From CAVRUZ01 sp963724495 (lineage in GTDB: Bacteria > Actinomycetota > Actinomycetes > Propionibacteriales > DAIQRJ01): a DNA stretch of 64,000 nt. The stretch is from positions 310,001-374,000 of the forward strand of contig CAVRUZ010000005.1 of the NCBI GenBank assembly GCA_963724495.1, read 5' to 3'. Below are positions 37,442 to 46,784 of this stretch, in pieces. The translations under genes were made by a program, and so were the position numbers. Below the pieces are notes generated by a model. It had not been told where the DNA came from, did not search any database, and saw only the letters and a program-made list of their open reading frames with translations. Each line of letters opens with the position of its first letter. The stretch's first letter is position 1.

Positions 37442-37910
37442 ATTTCTGTCAACCTCGACGAGTTGGGCCCGGTCGACTGGATCGTCGTCGAATTCCCGGG
37501 CACCAAGCTGACCGGGACGATTGCTCCCATCCTTGCTGAGTACGTCGAGCGGGGCCTGATCCGCATCCTGGATCTGCTGTTCCTGAAGAAGGACGAGGAC
37601 GGCGGCTTCGAGGCGTTCGAGGCAACCGACCTCGAGGATTCTGAGCTCGGCGAGTTGCGTGCTCTGGAGACCGCTATGGCGATGGTTCTCAGCGAGCAGG
37701 ACGTCGCGGATCTCGCCGAGACCATTGAGCCTGGCAGTGCGGCCGCGGTCCTCGTGTGGGAGAACTTGTGGGCCGCACCATTCGGTACGGCGGTGCGGAA
37801 GGCCGGTGGACAGCTGGTGGCCAGCGGGCGCATCCCGATCCAAGCCGTGATCGCGGCCGACCGAAGCCGACGCCGAAGAAGCCGCCGAAACTGATGAAGG
37901 AGGAGTCTGA
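37442..37910 (+). pseudogene. DUF6325 family protein, unusual ATT start and frameshift
   Basis: Homologs start with a short polar N-terminus, then DELGPVDWIVVEFPG, seen here from 37460. The only well-placed start is ATT at 37442, 6 nt after GGGAGG, giving ISVNLDELGPVDWIVVEFPG. The body (GTIAPILAEYVERGLIRILD, FEATDLEDSELGELRALETA, AVLVWENLWAAPFGTAV) is intact to QAVIAAD. At about 37860 one extra C shifts the frame. Repaired, the C-terminus is the acidic EADAEEAAETDEGGV, which is the expected family tail. Unrepaired, it becomes Arg-rich RSRRRRSRRN. The stop at 37910 is 1 bp before the next ATG, consistent with coupling. Confidence 0.85.
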
Positions 37911-37911
37911 A

Positions 37912-38070
37912 ATGCCACTTGCAGCCCGACGCAGGCGTAGGCGCATTGCAGCCGTGGGCGGAGCCGTGGTTGTCGCCCACGGCATGGGCCGCCGACACGA
38001 TCGCCGCGACGATCGCCGCGACGACCGCGGGGACCGGCGCGAAGACCGACGCGAGCCGCTGGCCGACTGA
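37912..38070 (+). CDS. small Arg/Asp-rich protein downstream of DUF6325
   Basis: 52 aa: MPLAARRRRRRIAAVGGAVV is followed by a low-complexity run of RRD/RDD/RED triplets. ATG 37912 follows GAAGGAGGAG and lies 1 bp after the repaired DUF6325 stop, so it is probably co-translated. The short hydrophobic stretch (IAAVGGAVVVAHG) followed by charged repeats recalls small proteins that accompany DUF6325 genes in other actinobacteria. DNA in the C-terminal third is a diverged tandem repeat of CGATCGCCGCGA. No function is known. Confidence 0.65.
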   Translation: MPLAARRRRRRIAAVGGAVVVAHGMGRRHDRRDDRRDDRGDRREDRREPLAD

Positions 38071-38194
38071 GGCCGACCAGCCGAGGGTCCCGTTCTTGAC
38101 GCGGGCACTCGGCGATGCCGTCGCACGACCTTCTCGACGTGTCTCCGACTCGCCCGCCCCTAGTGCCGGCGCCGAACTCACGGAGCACCTGGGC

Positions 38195-38264
38195 GTGGGA
38201 CAGGAGAACCTCCGGTCGTGAAGTGGTTGGCCTTGAACAGCTCCCACTCCACGCCGGAGGTTCT
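38195..38264 (+). repeat. inverted repeats capable of pseudoknot or long hairpin
   Basis: AGAACCTCCGG at 38205-38215 and its exact complement CCGGAGGTTCT at 38254-38264 enclose a 38 nt loop. GTGGGA (38195-38200) can also pair with TCCCAC (38242-38247), in crossed order. A run TTCTTTCTCT follows. It could serve as a terminator for the operon ending at 38070, or be an end of a lost mobile element. Confidence 0.5.
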
Positions 38265-38335
38265 TTCTCTAGATCAACAGGCCGGATTCGATCGAGTCAT
38301 CCCACGACCTCGACCATCGCCTCCGGCCAGCACGG

Positions 38336-38746
38336 CTAGACCCGGTTTGCGTCCGTTCGGTTGGTTGCAAGCGCCCACAGGACCAGACAACTGAGCGCGA
38401 TCTGGGCAAAGGCCGCCAAGGGGTCCATGGCCATCCAGATCAAGTTGAGCAGGATGTTGATGATGGCCAGGACCATGCCGATCACGAGTGCCCACGACTT
38501 GGCGGTGATGATGGCCAAGCCGACGACGGCCAGAGCAATACCAAAGATCAGGTGAATGACTCCCCAGGTCGTCGCGTCGAAGGCGTAGATGTAGCCATCG
38601 ACCTTGACGAGGTAGGTGTCGTCGGCGAGCGCAGCGATGCCCGCGAGGGCCTGGGCCGCCCCGGACACCAACATCAGCGCCCCCGCAAAGACGGCGACTC
38701 CCTTCGCCACCGGGTTACGCCGAGGCGTATCCGTTACATCTGCCAT
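38336..38746 (-). CDS. DUF7144 family membrane protein (copy 1)
   Basis: 136 aa with four hydrophobic segments: GVAVFAGALMLVSGAAQALA, a loop with DDTYLVKVDGYIYAFDATTW, then GVIHLIFGIALAVVGLAIIT, ALVIGMVLAIINILLNLIW and the last. This is the DUF7144 pattern; function unknown. ATG 38746 follows GAGGTGCGG. Its paralog at 45487 has the same order, with YVFSADLTVWGVIHLLIG and NFSWLPYTPWWALLAI. Confidence 0.85.
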   Translation of the reverse strand: MADVTDTPRRNPVAKGVAVFAGALMLVSGAAQALAGIAALADDTYLVKVDGYIYAFDATTWGVIHLIFGIALAVVGLAIITAKSWALVIGMVLAIINILLNLIWMAMDPLAAFAQIALSCLVLWALATNRTDANRV

Positions 38747-39114
38747 ACCGCACCTCTGTTCATCTAGTCGGTTGTGCCTTACCCGTCAGTCACGGACGTG
38801 GGGGACCGCGGCCGTCCAACTTGGGGCAAAGTCGAAGGCAGCGTACCGCTCAGAGTCGCGTGGCTGGCGCAGGTTCGGCCGTGTCTTTCGTCGCGTCGAT
38901 CCGATGGCCCCAGCCCCGGTAGTTCGGCGACTGGCTGGCGTCACCTGGCGTTTCCCCAGTGTGTGCCCGGGCGTCACGAGACGGTCGCACACACCAATGT
39001 CGGCTCACGTAGGTTCGCTCCGCAGCAGTCAGTGTGAGGGGTGCGCAACAACGTGGCACCTGACATCGAGGGGCTGCATCCACTGCTGGATGGGCTTTGA
39101 AGGGTGACTACACG
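38747..39114. other. divergent intergenic region
   Basis: 368 bp between divergent genes. No gene is supported. The end of the region carries GAAGGGTGAC just upstream of the glycosidase ATG. Confidence 0.45.
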
Positions 39115-41826
39115 ATGACTGCTGAGCAGAGCCGGCTCGATGCCGCTGACGCAGGCAAGGCCGATTGGCGCCGTTGGGGGCCGTACCTCAGTGAGCGGCA
39201 ATGGGGATCAGTGCGCGAGGACTACAGCCTCGGCGGTGACGCCTGGTCGTCCTTCACGCATGATCAGGCACGCTTATCGGGCCTACCGGTGGGGCGAAGA
39301 CGGCCTGGCCGGCTTCAGTGATGACAAGCAGCGGCTGTGCCTTGCCTTGGCGCTGTGGAACGGGAAGGACCCGATCCTGAAGGAACGGCTGTTCGGCCTG
39401 ACCAACGCCGAAGGTAATCACGGTGAGGACGTCAAGGAGTGCTACTACTACCTCGACGCGACACCAACCGGTTCCTACTCGAAGATGCTCTACAAGTACC
39501 CGCAGGCAGCGTTCCCGTACGAGGATCTGATCACCGTCAACCGGAACCGGGGCCGATCAGAACCGGAGTACGAGCTTCTCGACACTGGCATATTCGACGA
39601 CAACCGCTACTTCGATGTCGTTGTGGAGTACGCGAAGGCGGCGCCAGAGGATCTCTTGATGCAGGTCACGGTGCACAATCGCGGACCCGATGACGCCGAG
39701 ATCCATGTCTTGCCCACGTCTGTGGTTCCGGCACACATGGTCGTGGGGCGGGGGCTCGGAGCGTCCGGAACTGCGATCGCTTGGAGACGGCGGCACAGGC
39801 AGCGTCGTGCGCGCCGAGCACCACGAACTGGGCACGCGTTGGTTCTCGGCGACCAGCGCAGTGCCCGTACTCGTCACCGGCAACGAGACGAACAACGAGC
39901 GCACGTTCGGAACTCCGAATGATGAGCCGTACGTCAAGGACGGTATCGATCGCGCTGTCGTGCACGGGGAGCTTGAGGCGACAAACCCCGAGGGCGTGGG
40001 AACGAAAGCCGCCTTCCATCACACGCTGCTCGTACCGGCGGGTGGTAGCAGCGTGGTGCGCGTGCGACTGTCCTCGGCAACCCCGGCGGTTGCGCGCCAC
40101 AACGGAGATCGACGGGAGCCAGTCGCTGATTTCGAGCAGGTGATGAGCGAGCGTCGCACCGAGGCGGACCAGTTCTACGCCGACCTCCTGGCCGGTGACC
40201 TCGGCGTGGACGAGCGGCTGGTTGCGCGCCAAGCGCTGGCCGGGATGCTCTGGTCCAAGCAGTTCTACAACTACGACGTGGAGGCCTGGCTCACTGGTCA
40301 CGGCGCGGACCCGCTCGGTGCCACGCTCGGGGCGGCGCAACGAGGACTGGCGGCACCTGATCGCCGAAGACATCATCTCCATGCCAGACAAGTGGGAGTA
40401 CCCGTGGTTCGCCGCGTGGGATCTCGCTTTCCATGCGGTGGCGCTCGCGGTCGTGGACGTGGGCTTCGCGAAGCATCAGCTCAATCTGCTGCTGACCCGC
40501 CGCTACCAGCACCCCAACGGGCAGCTGCCGGCGTACGAGTGGAACTTCACCGACGTCAACCCTCCGGTGCACGCCTGGGCGACGCTGTTCGTGTACGAGA
40601 TCGAGAAGTCTCGGACGGGAAAGGGCGACCGCGCCTTCCTGGAGAATGCGTTTCACAAGCTGAGCCGCAACTTCACCTGGTGGCTCAACCGCAAGGACGC
40701 GGACGGGCGGAACATCTTCCAGGGTGGGTTCCTGGGTCTGGACAACATCGGTGTGTTCGATCGCAGCGCGCCACTGCCCACCGGAGGCACGCTCGACCAG
40801 GCCGACGGGACGGCCTGGATGTCCCTGTACTGCCAGAACCTGTTGCAGATCGCGACCGAGCTGGCACGTGAGGATCCCGCGTATGTCGAGCACGCGCAGA
40901 CCATGCTGGAGCACTACGCGTGGATTGCCGCGGCCACGAATCACGTCGGCTCTGATGACGCGAGCATGTGGGACGAGGAGGACGGCTTCTTCTACGACGT
41001 GCTCCGCCGCCCGGACGGGAGCAGCACCCGGCTGAAGGTGCGCTCGCTCGTCGGGTTGATGCCTCTGGTGGCGGCGTCGGTGTTCGACAGCACGGTCCGA
41101 GACGAATTCCCTGAGCTGGTGGAGGGTGCCAACGAGTTCCTGGCCCGGCACCCGGCCGTGGCAGCCGCCCTCCCGGGGCAGCGTCGAGACAGCGGGCCAG
41201 TGCTGTTCGCGATGTTCGACGAAGCACGGCTGCGCCGGATTCTCCACAGGATGCTGGACGAACAGGAGTTTCTGGGACCGCACGGGATCCGGTCGCTCTC
41301 ACGGTGGCATGCCGACAACCCGTTCGTCATGGACGTCGATGGGCAGCGGTACAGCGTCAACTACCTGCCGGCCGAGTCCGACAGTGGCATGTTCGGCGGC
41401 AACTCCAACTGGCGCGGTCCGGTGTGGGTGCCGATCAACATGATGCTGGTCCGAGCCCTGGTGAACCTGCACGCCTACTTCGGCGACGAGTTCACCGTCG
41501 AGTGCCCGACCGGCTCCGGCACCTACCTCAACCTTGCTGAGGTGGCCAGGGCGCTCACTGACCGACTCGTCAGCACGTTCGTCCGAGATGCCGACGGACG
41601 TCGGCCGGTCTACGGCGGTCAATCGATCCCGCAGAACGACCCGCACTGGCGAGACCTGATCTTGTTCCACGAGTACTTCCACGGCGACAACGGAGCAGGG
41701 ATCGGCGCCAGTCACCAGACCGGCTGGACCGGAGGCGTGGCCCTGCTGATGCTGCTGTCCCGCGGCGACGCGATCGCTTGGCCCCAGCGTTTCAACCACG
41801 AGGCCGCCGTCGGAGTCCGACCGTGA
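39115..41826 (+). pseudogene. GH63-like glucosidase (MGH1 type), three frameshifts
   Basis: Large alpha-glucosidase-like protein, about 902 residues if three +1 shifts are corrected. Part 1 (frame 1, ATG 39115): RRWGPYLSERQWGSVREDYS to THDQA. Shift near 39266-39280. Part 2: CYYYLDATPTGSYSKMLYKY to EIHVLPT. Shift near 39720. Part 3: LWFRHTWSWGGGSERPELR to TLGAA. Shift near 40330-40345. Part 4: RNEDWRHLIAEDIISMPDKW, PWFAAWDLAFHAVALA, PAYEWNFTDVNPPVHAWATL and HQTGWTGGVALLM to stop 41826. These match the catalytic barrel of GH63 mannosylglycerate-hydrolase-like enzymes. The GH13 start overlaps its stop by 4 bases. Confidence 0.85.
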
Positions 41827-43331
41827 CGTGGCCCGGGCAGCCAGTCATCCACGAGATCAACACCGCGGTCTGGCTGAACGACCTTTCCCGTACCGCAGGT
41901 CGGCCGCTGACACTCGCCGACGTCGGTCCCGCCGACTGGGATGCCGCCACTCCTGCAGAAGCCGACGCCGTCTGGTTGATGGGCGTCTGGGAGCGCAGCC
42001 CGGCCGGAATCGCCATCGCCGAGGACAATGCGGAGCTCCAGGCCTCCTTCCGGGATGCGCTGCCTGACCTGCGTCGATCCGATGTCATCGGCTCGCCGTA
42101 TTGCGTGCGGCGCTATGTCGTCGATGCTGCCTTGGGTGGTCCGGACGGGTTGGCGTCGGCCCGCGCTGCCCTGGCCGAGCGTGGGATGCGACTCGTGCTC
42201 GACTATGTGCCCAACCATGTCGCCCCGGACCACCCCTGGGTCTCGACCAGACCAGAGCTGTTCATCCAAGGCGACCAACACGACGTCGAGGCTGACTCGA
42301 CAGCGTGGGTCGTGGCCGGCGATCACGTCCTGGCGCGCGGGCGGGATCCCTACTTCCCACCCTGGCCCGATGTCGTCCAGCTCAACGCCTTCGCCCCCGC
42401 ACTGCGGACCGCCAGCACCAAGACCTTGATCGACATCGCGAGCCAGTGCGACGGGATCCGCTGCGACATGGCCATGCTGATGATCAACCGCGTGTTCGGC
42501 GGCACGTGGGGAGGAAGAGCCGGCAACGTGCCCGACCAGGAGTTCTGGCCCGAGGTGATCGACGCCGTACACGCAGAGCACCCCGACATCGTGCTCATCG
42601 CGGAGGCGTACTGGGATCTGGAGTCGGAGCTGATGCAACAAGGTTTCGACTACTGCTATGACAAGCGGCTCTACGACCGCATCGTCGCGATTGACGCACC
42701 CGGTGTCCATGCACATCTACGTGCCGACCTGGGTTACCAGTCGAAGTTGCTGCGATTCTTGGAGAATCACGATGAGCCGCGCATCGCAGCCCGCCTTGGC
42801 GTCGAAGCCGAGATGGCGGCCGCGGTGGCCATCGCAACCTTGCCGGGTGGGACCCTGTGGCACGAGGGACAGTTCGAGGGCCGACGGGTGCGACCGCCGG
42901 TCTTCTTGTCGCGACGTCCGGACGAGCAGCTGGACCAACACCTTGCCGCCTGGTATCGACGATTGCTCACGACCGTCAGCACCCGCGATGTGAAGGGTGG
43001 GCGCTGGCAGTTGCTCGAGACCACCGGCTGGCCAGACAACCAGTCGTGCCAGAACGTTCTCGCCTGGTCGTGGAGCGGCGGTGACGACACACACATGGTC
43101 GTGGTCAACTTCTCCGCACATCCGGCGCAGGCCCGGGTACACCTGGACAGGGGCGGCGACCCTCCCGCAGGGGCCCTGAGATTCGACGACCTGCTCACGG
43201 GCGGCGCTTTTCTCCGCGATGGCTTCGAGGTCGCCGACCTCGGCTTGTACGTCGAACTGCAGGCGTGGGAGGCGTACCTCTTTGCCGTGGAACGCGTCCC
43301 CCACCAACTCGGGTCAATGGTCAGCCATTGA
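41823..43331 (+). CDS. GH13 alpha-amylase family hydrolase
   Basis: 502 aa, (beta/alpha)8 enzyme. GTG 41823 overlaps the upstream stop as GTGA, a strong sign of translational coupling. Motifs: MRLVLDYVPNHVAPDHPW (region I), DGIRCDMAMLMINRVF (catalytic nucleophile Asp), DIVLIAEAYWDLESEL (acid/base Glu) and LRFLENHDEPRIAARLG (region IV His-Asp). The C-terminal domain is beta-rich (THMVVVNFSAHPAQARVHLD). Intact. It is expected to act on alpha-glucosidic linkages together with the upstream GH63-like enzyme; the substrate is not known. No signal peptide. Confidence 0.92.
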   Translation: MTWPGQPVIHEINTAVWLNDLSRTAGRPLTLADVGPADWDAATPAEADAVWLMGVWERSPAGIAIAEDNAELQASFRDALPDLRRSDVIGSPYCVRRYVVDAALGGPDGLASARAALAERGMRLVLDYVPNHVAPDHPWVSTRPELFIQGDQHDVEADSTAWVVAGDHVLARGRDPYFPPWPDVVQLNAFAPALRTASTKTLIDIASQCDGIRCDMAMLMINRVFGGTWGGRAGNVPDQEFWPEVIDAVHAEHPDIVLIAEAYWDLESELMQQGFDYCYDKRLYDRIVAIDAPGVHAHLRADLGYQSKLLRFLENHDEPRIAARLGVEAEMAAAVAIATLPGGTLWHEGQFEGRRVRPPVFLSRRPDEQLDQHLAAWYRRLLTTVSTRDVKGGRWQLLETTGWPDNQSCQNVLAWSWSGGDDTHMVVVNFSAHPAQARVHLDRGGDPPAGALRFDDLLTGGAFLRDGFEVADLGLYVELQAWEAYLFAVERVPHQLGSMVSH

Positions 43332-43389
43332 CCCGCGGGCGCCCCGCTGCGTCTACTTGGTTGCGTCTCGAGCAAGGGCAGGCACATAA

Positions 43390-44808
43390 GTGACGCAGCC
43401 GATCGGATCCGGAACACAGCGCACGTCGTTTGGGCGGGTACTCATTCCGCTTGCCCTTGCACAGTTCATCTGTAGCTTCGCCGGGTCCAACATGAACGTG
43501 ATGATCACCGACATCAGCGAGGATCTCGACACGACCGTTCAGGGCGTGCAGGTCGCGATCACGATCTTCCTGCTGGTCATGGCCGCTCTGATGATTCCCG
43601 GCGGGAAGCTGACCGACCGCTTCGGCCGCAAACGCTGCTTCACGATCGGCCTCGTCATTTACGGCGTGGGTGCGCTGATCAGCGCCGTGTCACCGGGGCT
43701 CGGAATGCTGATCATCGGCAACTCCATCCTCGAGGGCGTGGGTACCGCCTTACTGATCCCGCCGGTCTACATCCTGACGACACTGCTGTTCACCAACCTC
43801 AGTTCCCGAGCCCGGGCGTTCGGCCTGATCAGCGCGTTGGGCGGCGTAGGTGCCGCCGCGGGGCCGCTGATCGGTGGTCTGATCACGTCAGCGATCAGTT
43901 GGCGGGCCGCGTTCCTCTTCCAGGCTGTAGTGATCGTCGTCATCGTCTGGTTGGCCCGAGGGATCAAGGATCCACTGCCAGCTGACCCCACTCGGCACTT
44001 CGACGTCGGTGGCGCTGTCCTCTCTTCCGTCGGTCTTATTCTGGTCGTGCTCGGCATCCTCGCAGCGGACAACAACGGCTGGCTCATGCTCGCGCTGATC
44101 CTCAGCGGGGCCGTTGTGCTCACCCTGTTCTTCGTGTGGGTGCGGGCGAAGGAACGCGCCGGGAAGGAGCCGCTGTTGTCTCCGAGTCTGTTCCGCAATC
44201 GAACGTCCAACCTCGGACTCGTCACCCAGAACACCCAGTGGCTCCTCCTCATGGGCGTGTCGTTCGTGGTGTCGGCGTACCTGCAGGTCGTCCGTGGCCT
44301 GAACGCCATCGAAACCGGCGTCGTCTTCACCGCCGCCACCGTAGGGCTGCTCGTGTCGTCGCTCGCCGCCGAGCGGCTCGCCAAGCGGCAACCCCAACGG
44401 AACCTCATCGTCGTCGGCTTCGTCGTGACCATCGCAGGCGTCTGCGTCCTGCTGTTCATGGTCAGCGGCACCCAGAGCACGTGGGCCTTCGTGCCCGGCC
44501 TACTCCTCATCGGCCTTGGGCTCGGCGGAATGCTCACGCCGTCGGTCAATGTCGTCCAGTCAAGCTTCACCGAGGACTCGCAGGGTGAGATCTCGGGTCT
44601 GTCGCGAAGCGTCTCCAACCTTGGCTCGTCACTCGGCGCCGCCATCGCCGGCACCATCCTCGTGGCCGGCATCACTACCACGCCCAGCCGCGCATACGGC
44701 CTGGCGATGATCACCATCGCAGTTGTAGGCGTCATCGGACTGGTCGCGGCTTTCCTGCTGCCCCGAAACGTAAACGTCGCCACGGCGACGGATATCCCTT
44801 CCAGATAA
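43390..44808 (+). CDS. MFS transporter, DHA2 (14-TM) type
   Basis: 472 aa drug:H+ antiporter-2 family exporter. The N-terminal helices include QFICSFAGSNMNVMITDISE; motif A is GGKLTDRFGRKRCFTIG; a helix-5 type motif is LGGVGAAAGPLIGGLITSAI. About 14 membrane segments. GTG 43390 has AAGGGC upstream. It begins 58 bp after the GH13 gene on the same strand and may be part of that unit. The sequence is related to the second MFS at 60433 (shared DISEDLDTTV- and DLDTTVSGVQ-like helix-1 loop), but the two are clearly different proteins. Confidence 0.9.
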   Translation: MTQPIGSGTQRTSFGRVLIPLALAQFICSFAGSNMNVMITDISEDLDTTVQGVQVAITIFLLVMAALMIPGGKLTDRFGRKRCFTIGLVIYGVGALISAVSPGLGMLIIGNSILEGVGTALLIPPVYILTTLLFTNLSSRARAFGLISALGGVGAAAGPLIGGLITSAISWRAAFLFQAVVIVVIVWLARGIKDPLPADPTRHFDVGGAVLSSVGLILVVLGILAADNNGWLMLALILSGAVVLTLFFVWVRAKERAGKEPLLSPSLFRNRTSNLGLVTQNTQWLLLMGVSFVVSAYLQVVRGLNAIETGVVFTAATVGLLVSSLAAERLAKRQPQRNLIVVGFVVTIAGVCVLLFMVSGTQSTWAFVPGLLLIGLGLGGMLTPSVNVVQSSFTEDSQGEISGLSRSVSNLGSSLGAAIAGTILVAGITTTPSRAYGLAMITIAVVGVIGLVAAFLLPRNVNVATATDIPSR

Positions 44809-44912
44809 CCGCTTTGCGCCGGCTCGGGCAACTCCCCTCGGGTCGATCAGCGACGGGTTCCCCACCGACTGACCCTCGGCTAGGCTGCCCAACACATTGA
44901 GAGAGGACCGCT

Positions 44913-45398
44913 GTGGCGCTCACCGCATGGGCATTCCCGACTGTTGACGGAGCCGAGAAGGCCGTCGAACACGTCCAGCAGCTCCAGAAGCAGGACCTGA
45001 TCAAGCTTCAGGACGCCGCCATGGTCTCCTGGCCGGTCGACAAGAAGAAGCCCAAGACGCACCATCTGAGCCATCTCAGTGGCCCCGGAGCCCTCGGTGG
45101 CTCCTTCTGGGGAATGCTGTTCGGCCTGCTGTTCTTCGCACCCTTGCTCGGAGCGGCGATTGGCGCGGGGGTCGGCGCCCTCACCTGGTCACTGGGCGAT
45201 GCTGGAGTTGACGACGACTTCGTCCAAGCCGTCAAGGAAAGCGTGACACCGGGGACCTCCGCGCTGTTCCTTCTCACGACCGACGCACGCATGGACCAGA
45301 TCAAAGACGTCTTCTCCGGCCTAGGCCCGCAACTGATCACGAGTGACCTTGCGTCCGATCAAGAGGCAAAACTCCGCGAGATCTTCACCGAGGACTGA
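44913..45398 (+). CDS. DUF1269-family membrane-associated protein (copy 3)
   Basis: 161 aa from GTG 44913 (GAGAGGA upstream). Beginning MALTAWAFPTVDGAEKAVEH, then VSWPVDKKKPKTHHL and a hydrophobic Gly-rich hairpin GSFWGMLFGLLFFAPLLGAA; SALFLLTTDARMDQIKDVF is near the end. Conforms to the DUF1269 pattern with the same layout as the copies at 18724 and 33289. The hydrophobic hairpin is at about residues 60-90. Function unknown. Confidence 0.85.
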   Translation: MALTAWAFPTVDGAEKAVEHVQQLQKQDLIKLQDAAMVSWPVDKKKPKTHHLSHLSGPGALGGSFWGMLFGLLFFAPLLGAAIGAGVGALTWSLGDAGVDDDFVQAVKESVTPGTSALFLLTTDARMDQIKDVFSGLGPQLITSDLASDQEAKLREIFTED

Positions 45399-45486
45399 CA
45401 CGCGGGCGAAATCACCCTTGCCCGGCTCCGACGGCTGCACAATCCCAATAGGCGGTCTAGTCCTCACATACTCGAAAGGTTGGACC

Positions 45487-45885
45487 ATGGCAGACAACAA
45501 GAACAGCGGCGTAGTCGCGTACGGCGTGCAGACATTCGCTGGCATCATGTTGATCATCGGCGGCGCGTTCCAAGTCATCCAATCCATAGCCGCGCTGGTC
45601 AACGACAAGTACCTGCTCGTCTTGCCCAATTACGTCTTCTCCGCTGACCTGACGGTCTGGGGAGTGATCCACCTCCTCATCGGCGTGATCCTGGTTGTGG
45701 TTGGCATCGCCCTCGTGCTGGACAAGGGCTGGGGCAGGATCGCCGGCATCGTGGTGGCGGGTATCTCGGCCCTGATCAACTTCTCCTGGCTTCCATACAC
45801 GCCGTGGTGGGCCCTTCTGGCAATCGCCGTAGACATTCTGGTCATCTGGGCGCTCTCATCGGGGCCGAAAGTAGCCGCCGACTAA
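45487..45885 (+). CDS. DUF7144 family membrane protein (copy 2)
   Basis: 132 aa with four transmembrane segments and a YVFSADLTVWGVIHLLIG motif matching copy 1 at 38336. The start at ATG 45487 is preceded by GAAAGG. It lies 88 bp after a DUF1269 gene on the same strand, so the two could be co-transcribed. Function is unknown. Confidence 0.85.
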   Translation: MADNKNSGVVAYGVQTFAGIMLIIGGAFQVIQSIAALVNDKYLLVLPNYVFSADLTVWGVIHLLIGVILVVVGIALVLDKGWGRIAGIVVAGISALINFSWLPYTPWWALLAIAVDILVIWALSSGPKVAAD

Positions 45886-46047
45886 CAGCAGAGCGGCTAG
45901 CCGATCGCGTCGCAAAAGCGCCCGCTCAGGCGTTCGACTTCCGCGAAGCCCCTCTGGACGGAGTGGCTCGTTAGGCTGACCGCCTGGCGAGCCCACTCTG
46001 GACTCAAATGGGTGCCCCGAGCGTTGGTCGGGGGTGAGGAGTCTAGA

Positions 46048-46572
46048 GTGTCCGGACGATTGTCGGACCTAACGAAGGCCGAGCGCCGCCGTGCTCTGGT
46101 CTTGGCACTCGTCAAGGTGTTCGCAGTTTGGGTTGCCCTGTGGGGGGGCTACTACCTTGCGCCAGTCCGGGTCCTGGGTGGCCGCCCGGTTCTGCTGTTT
46201 CTTGTCGGCACCTCAGTGCTGTTCGTGCTGGCCCTGGCCTGGCAGGTACGGCGCATCGGCAAGGCGAGGCTTCCCACGGTGCAAGCGGTCGAGGCGCTGG
46301 GAATGCTGATCCCGTTCTTCCTGGTCCTGTTCGCCTCGTTCTATCTGTCACTCTCGCAGGCGTCGGCCGGGACGTTCTCCGAAGTGCTCGATCACACGAG
46401 TGCCTTCTACTTCACGGTGACCGTGTTCGCCAGCGTCGGCTTCGGCGACATCGTTCCGTTGACCGCGCTGGCGCGTCTGGTCACGTCGGTCCAGATGCTG
46501 CTCGACCTCGTCGTGCTCGGTGCCGTCGTCCGGATCGTGTTCCTCGCCGCGCGCCGCCGGACGGGCGACTAA
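46048..46572 (+). CDS. two-pore-helix ion channel family protein
   Basis: 174 aa. A basic N-terminus is followed by membrane helices (ALVLALVKVFAVWVALWGGY, VLLFLVGTSVLFVLALAWQ, LIPFFLVLFASFYLSL). The pore loop is FTVTVFASVGFGDIVPL at about residue 132-148, then a final helix. The filter reads SVGFGD, with Phe where most K+ channels have Tyr, a variant known to allow K+ passage. GTG 46048 is preferred because a GAGGAG site lies upstream. Confidence 0.85.
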   Translation: MSGRLSDLTKAERRRALVLALVKVFAVWVALWGGYYLAPVRVLGGRPVLLFLVGTSVLFVLALAWQVRRIGKARLPTVQAVEALGMLIPFFLVLFASFYLSLSQASAGTFSEVLDHTSAFYFTVTVFASVGFGDIVPLTALARLVTSVQMLLDLVVLGAVVRIVFLAARRRTGD

Positions 46573-46784
46573 GCGCCTCCGGCGGCCCGGCCAGCCGATT
46601 GCTCCCCCAGCGGGTGCGGTGAGGTCACACGATTAACCAGCCACGCAGATCTAGGACGACCGACGCGAAGAGGGGGCTCCGCCGGTGACCGCGGCTCCAG
46701 CTGCGCTGCGTCCGGCCGCCCACGGTTTGTCAACAATTCGGCCGATCCGAACTGCGGACAAGGGATTCCGGGGCGGCCGAACCG

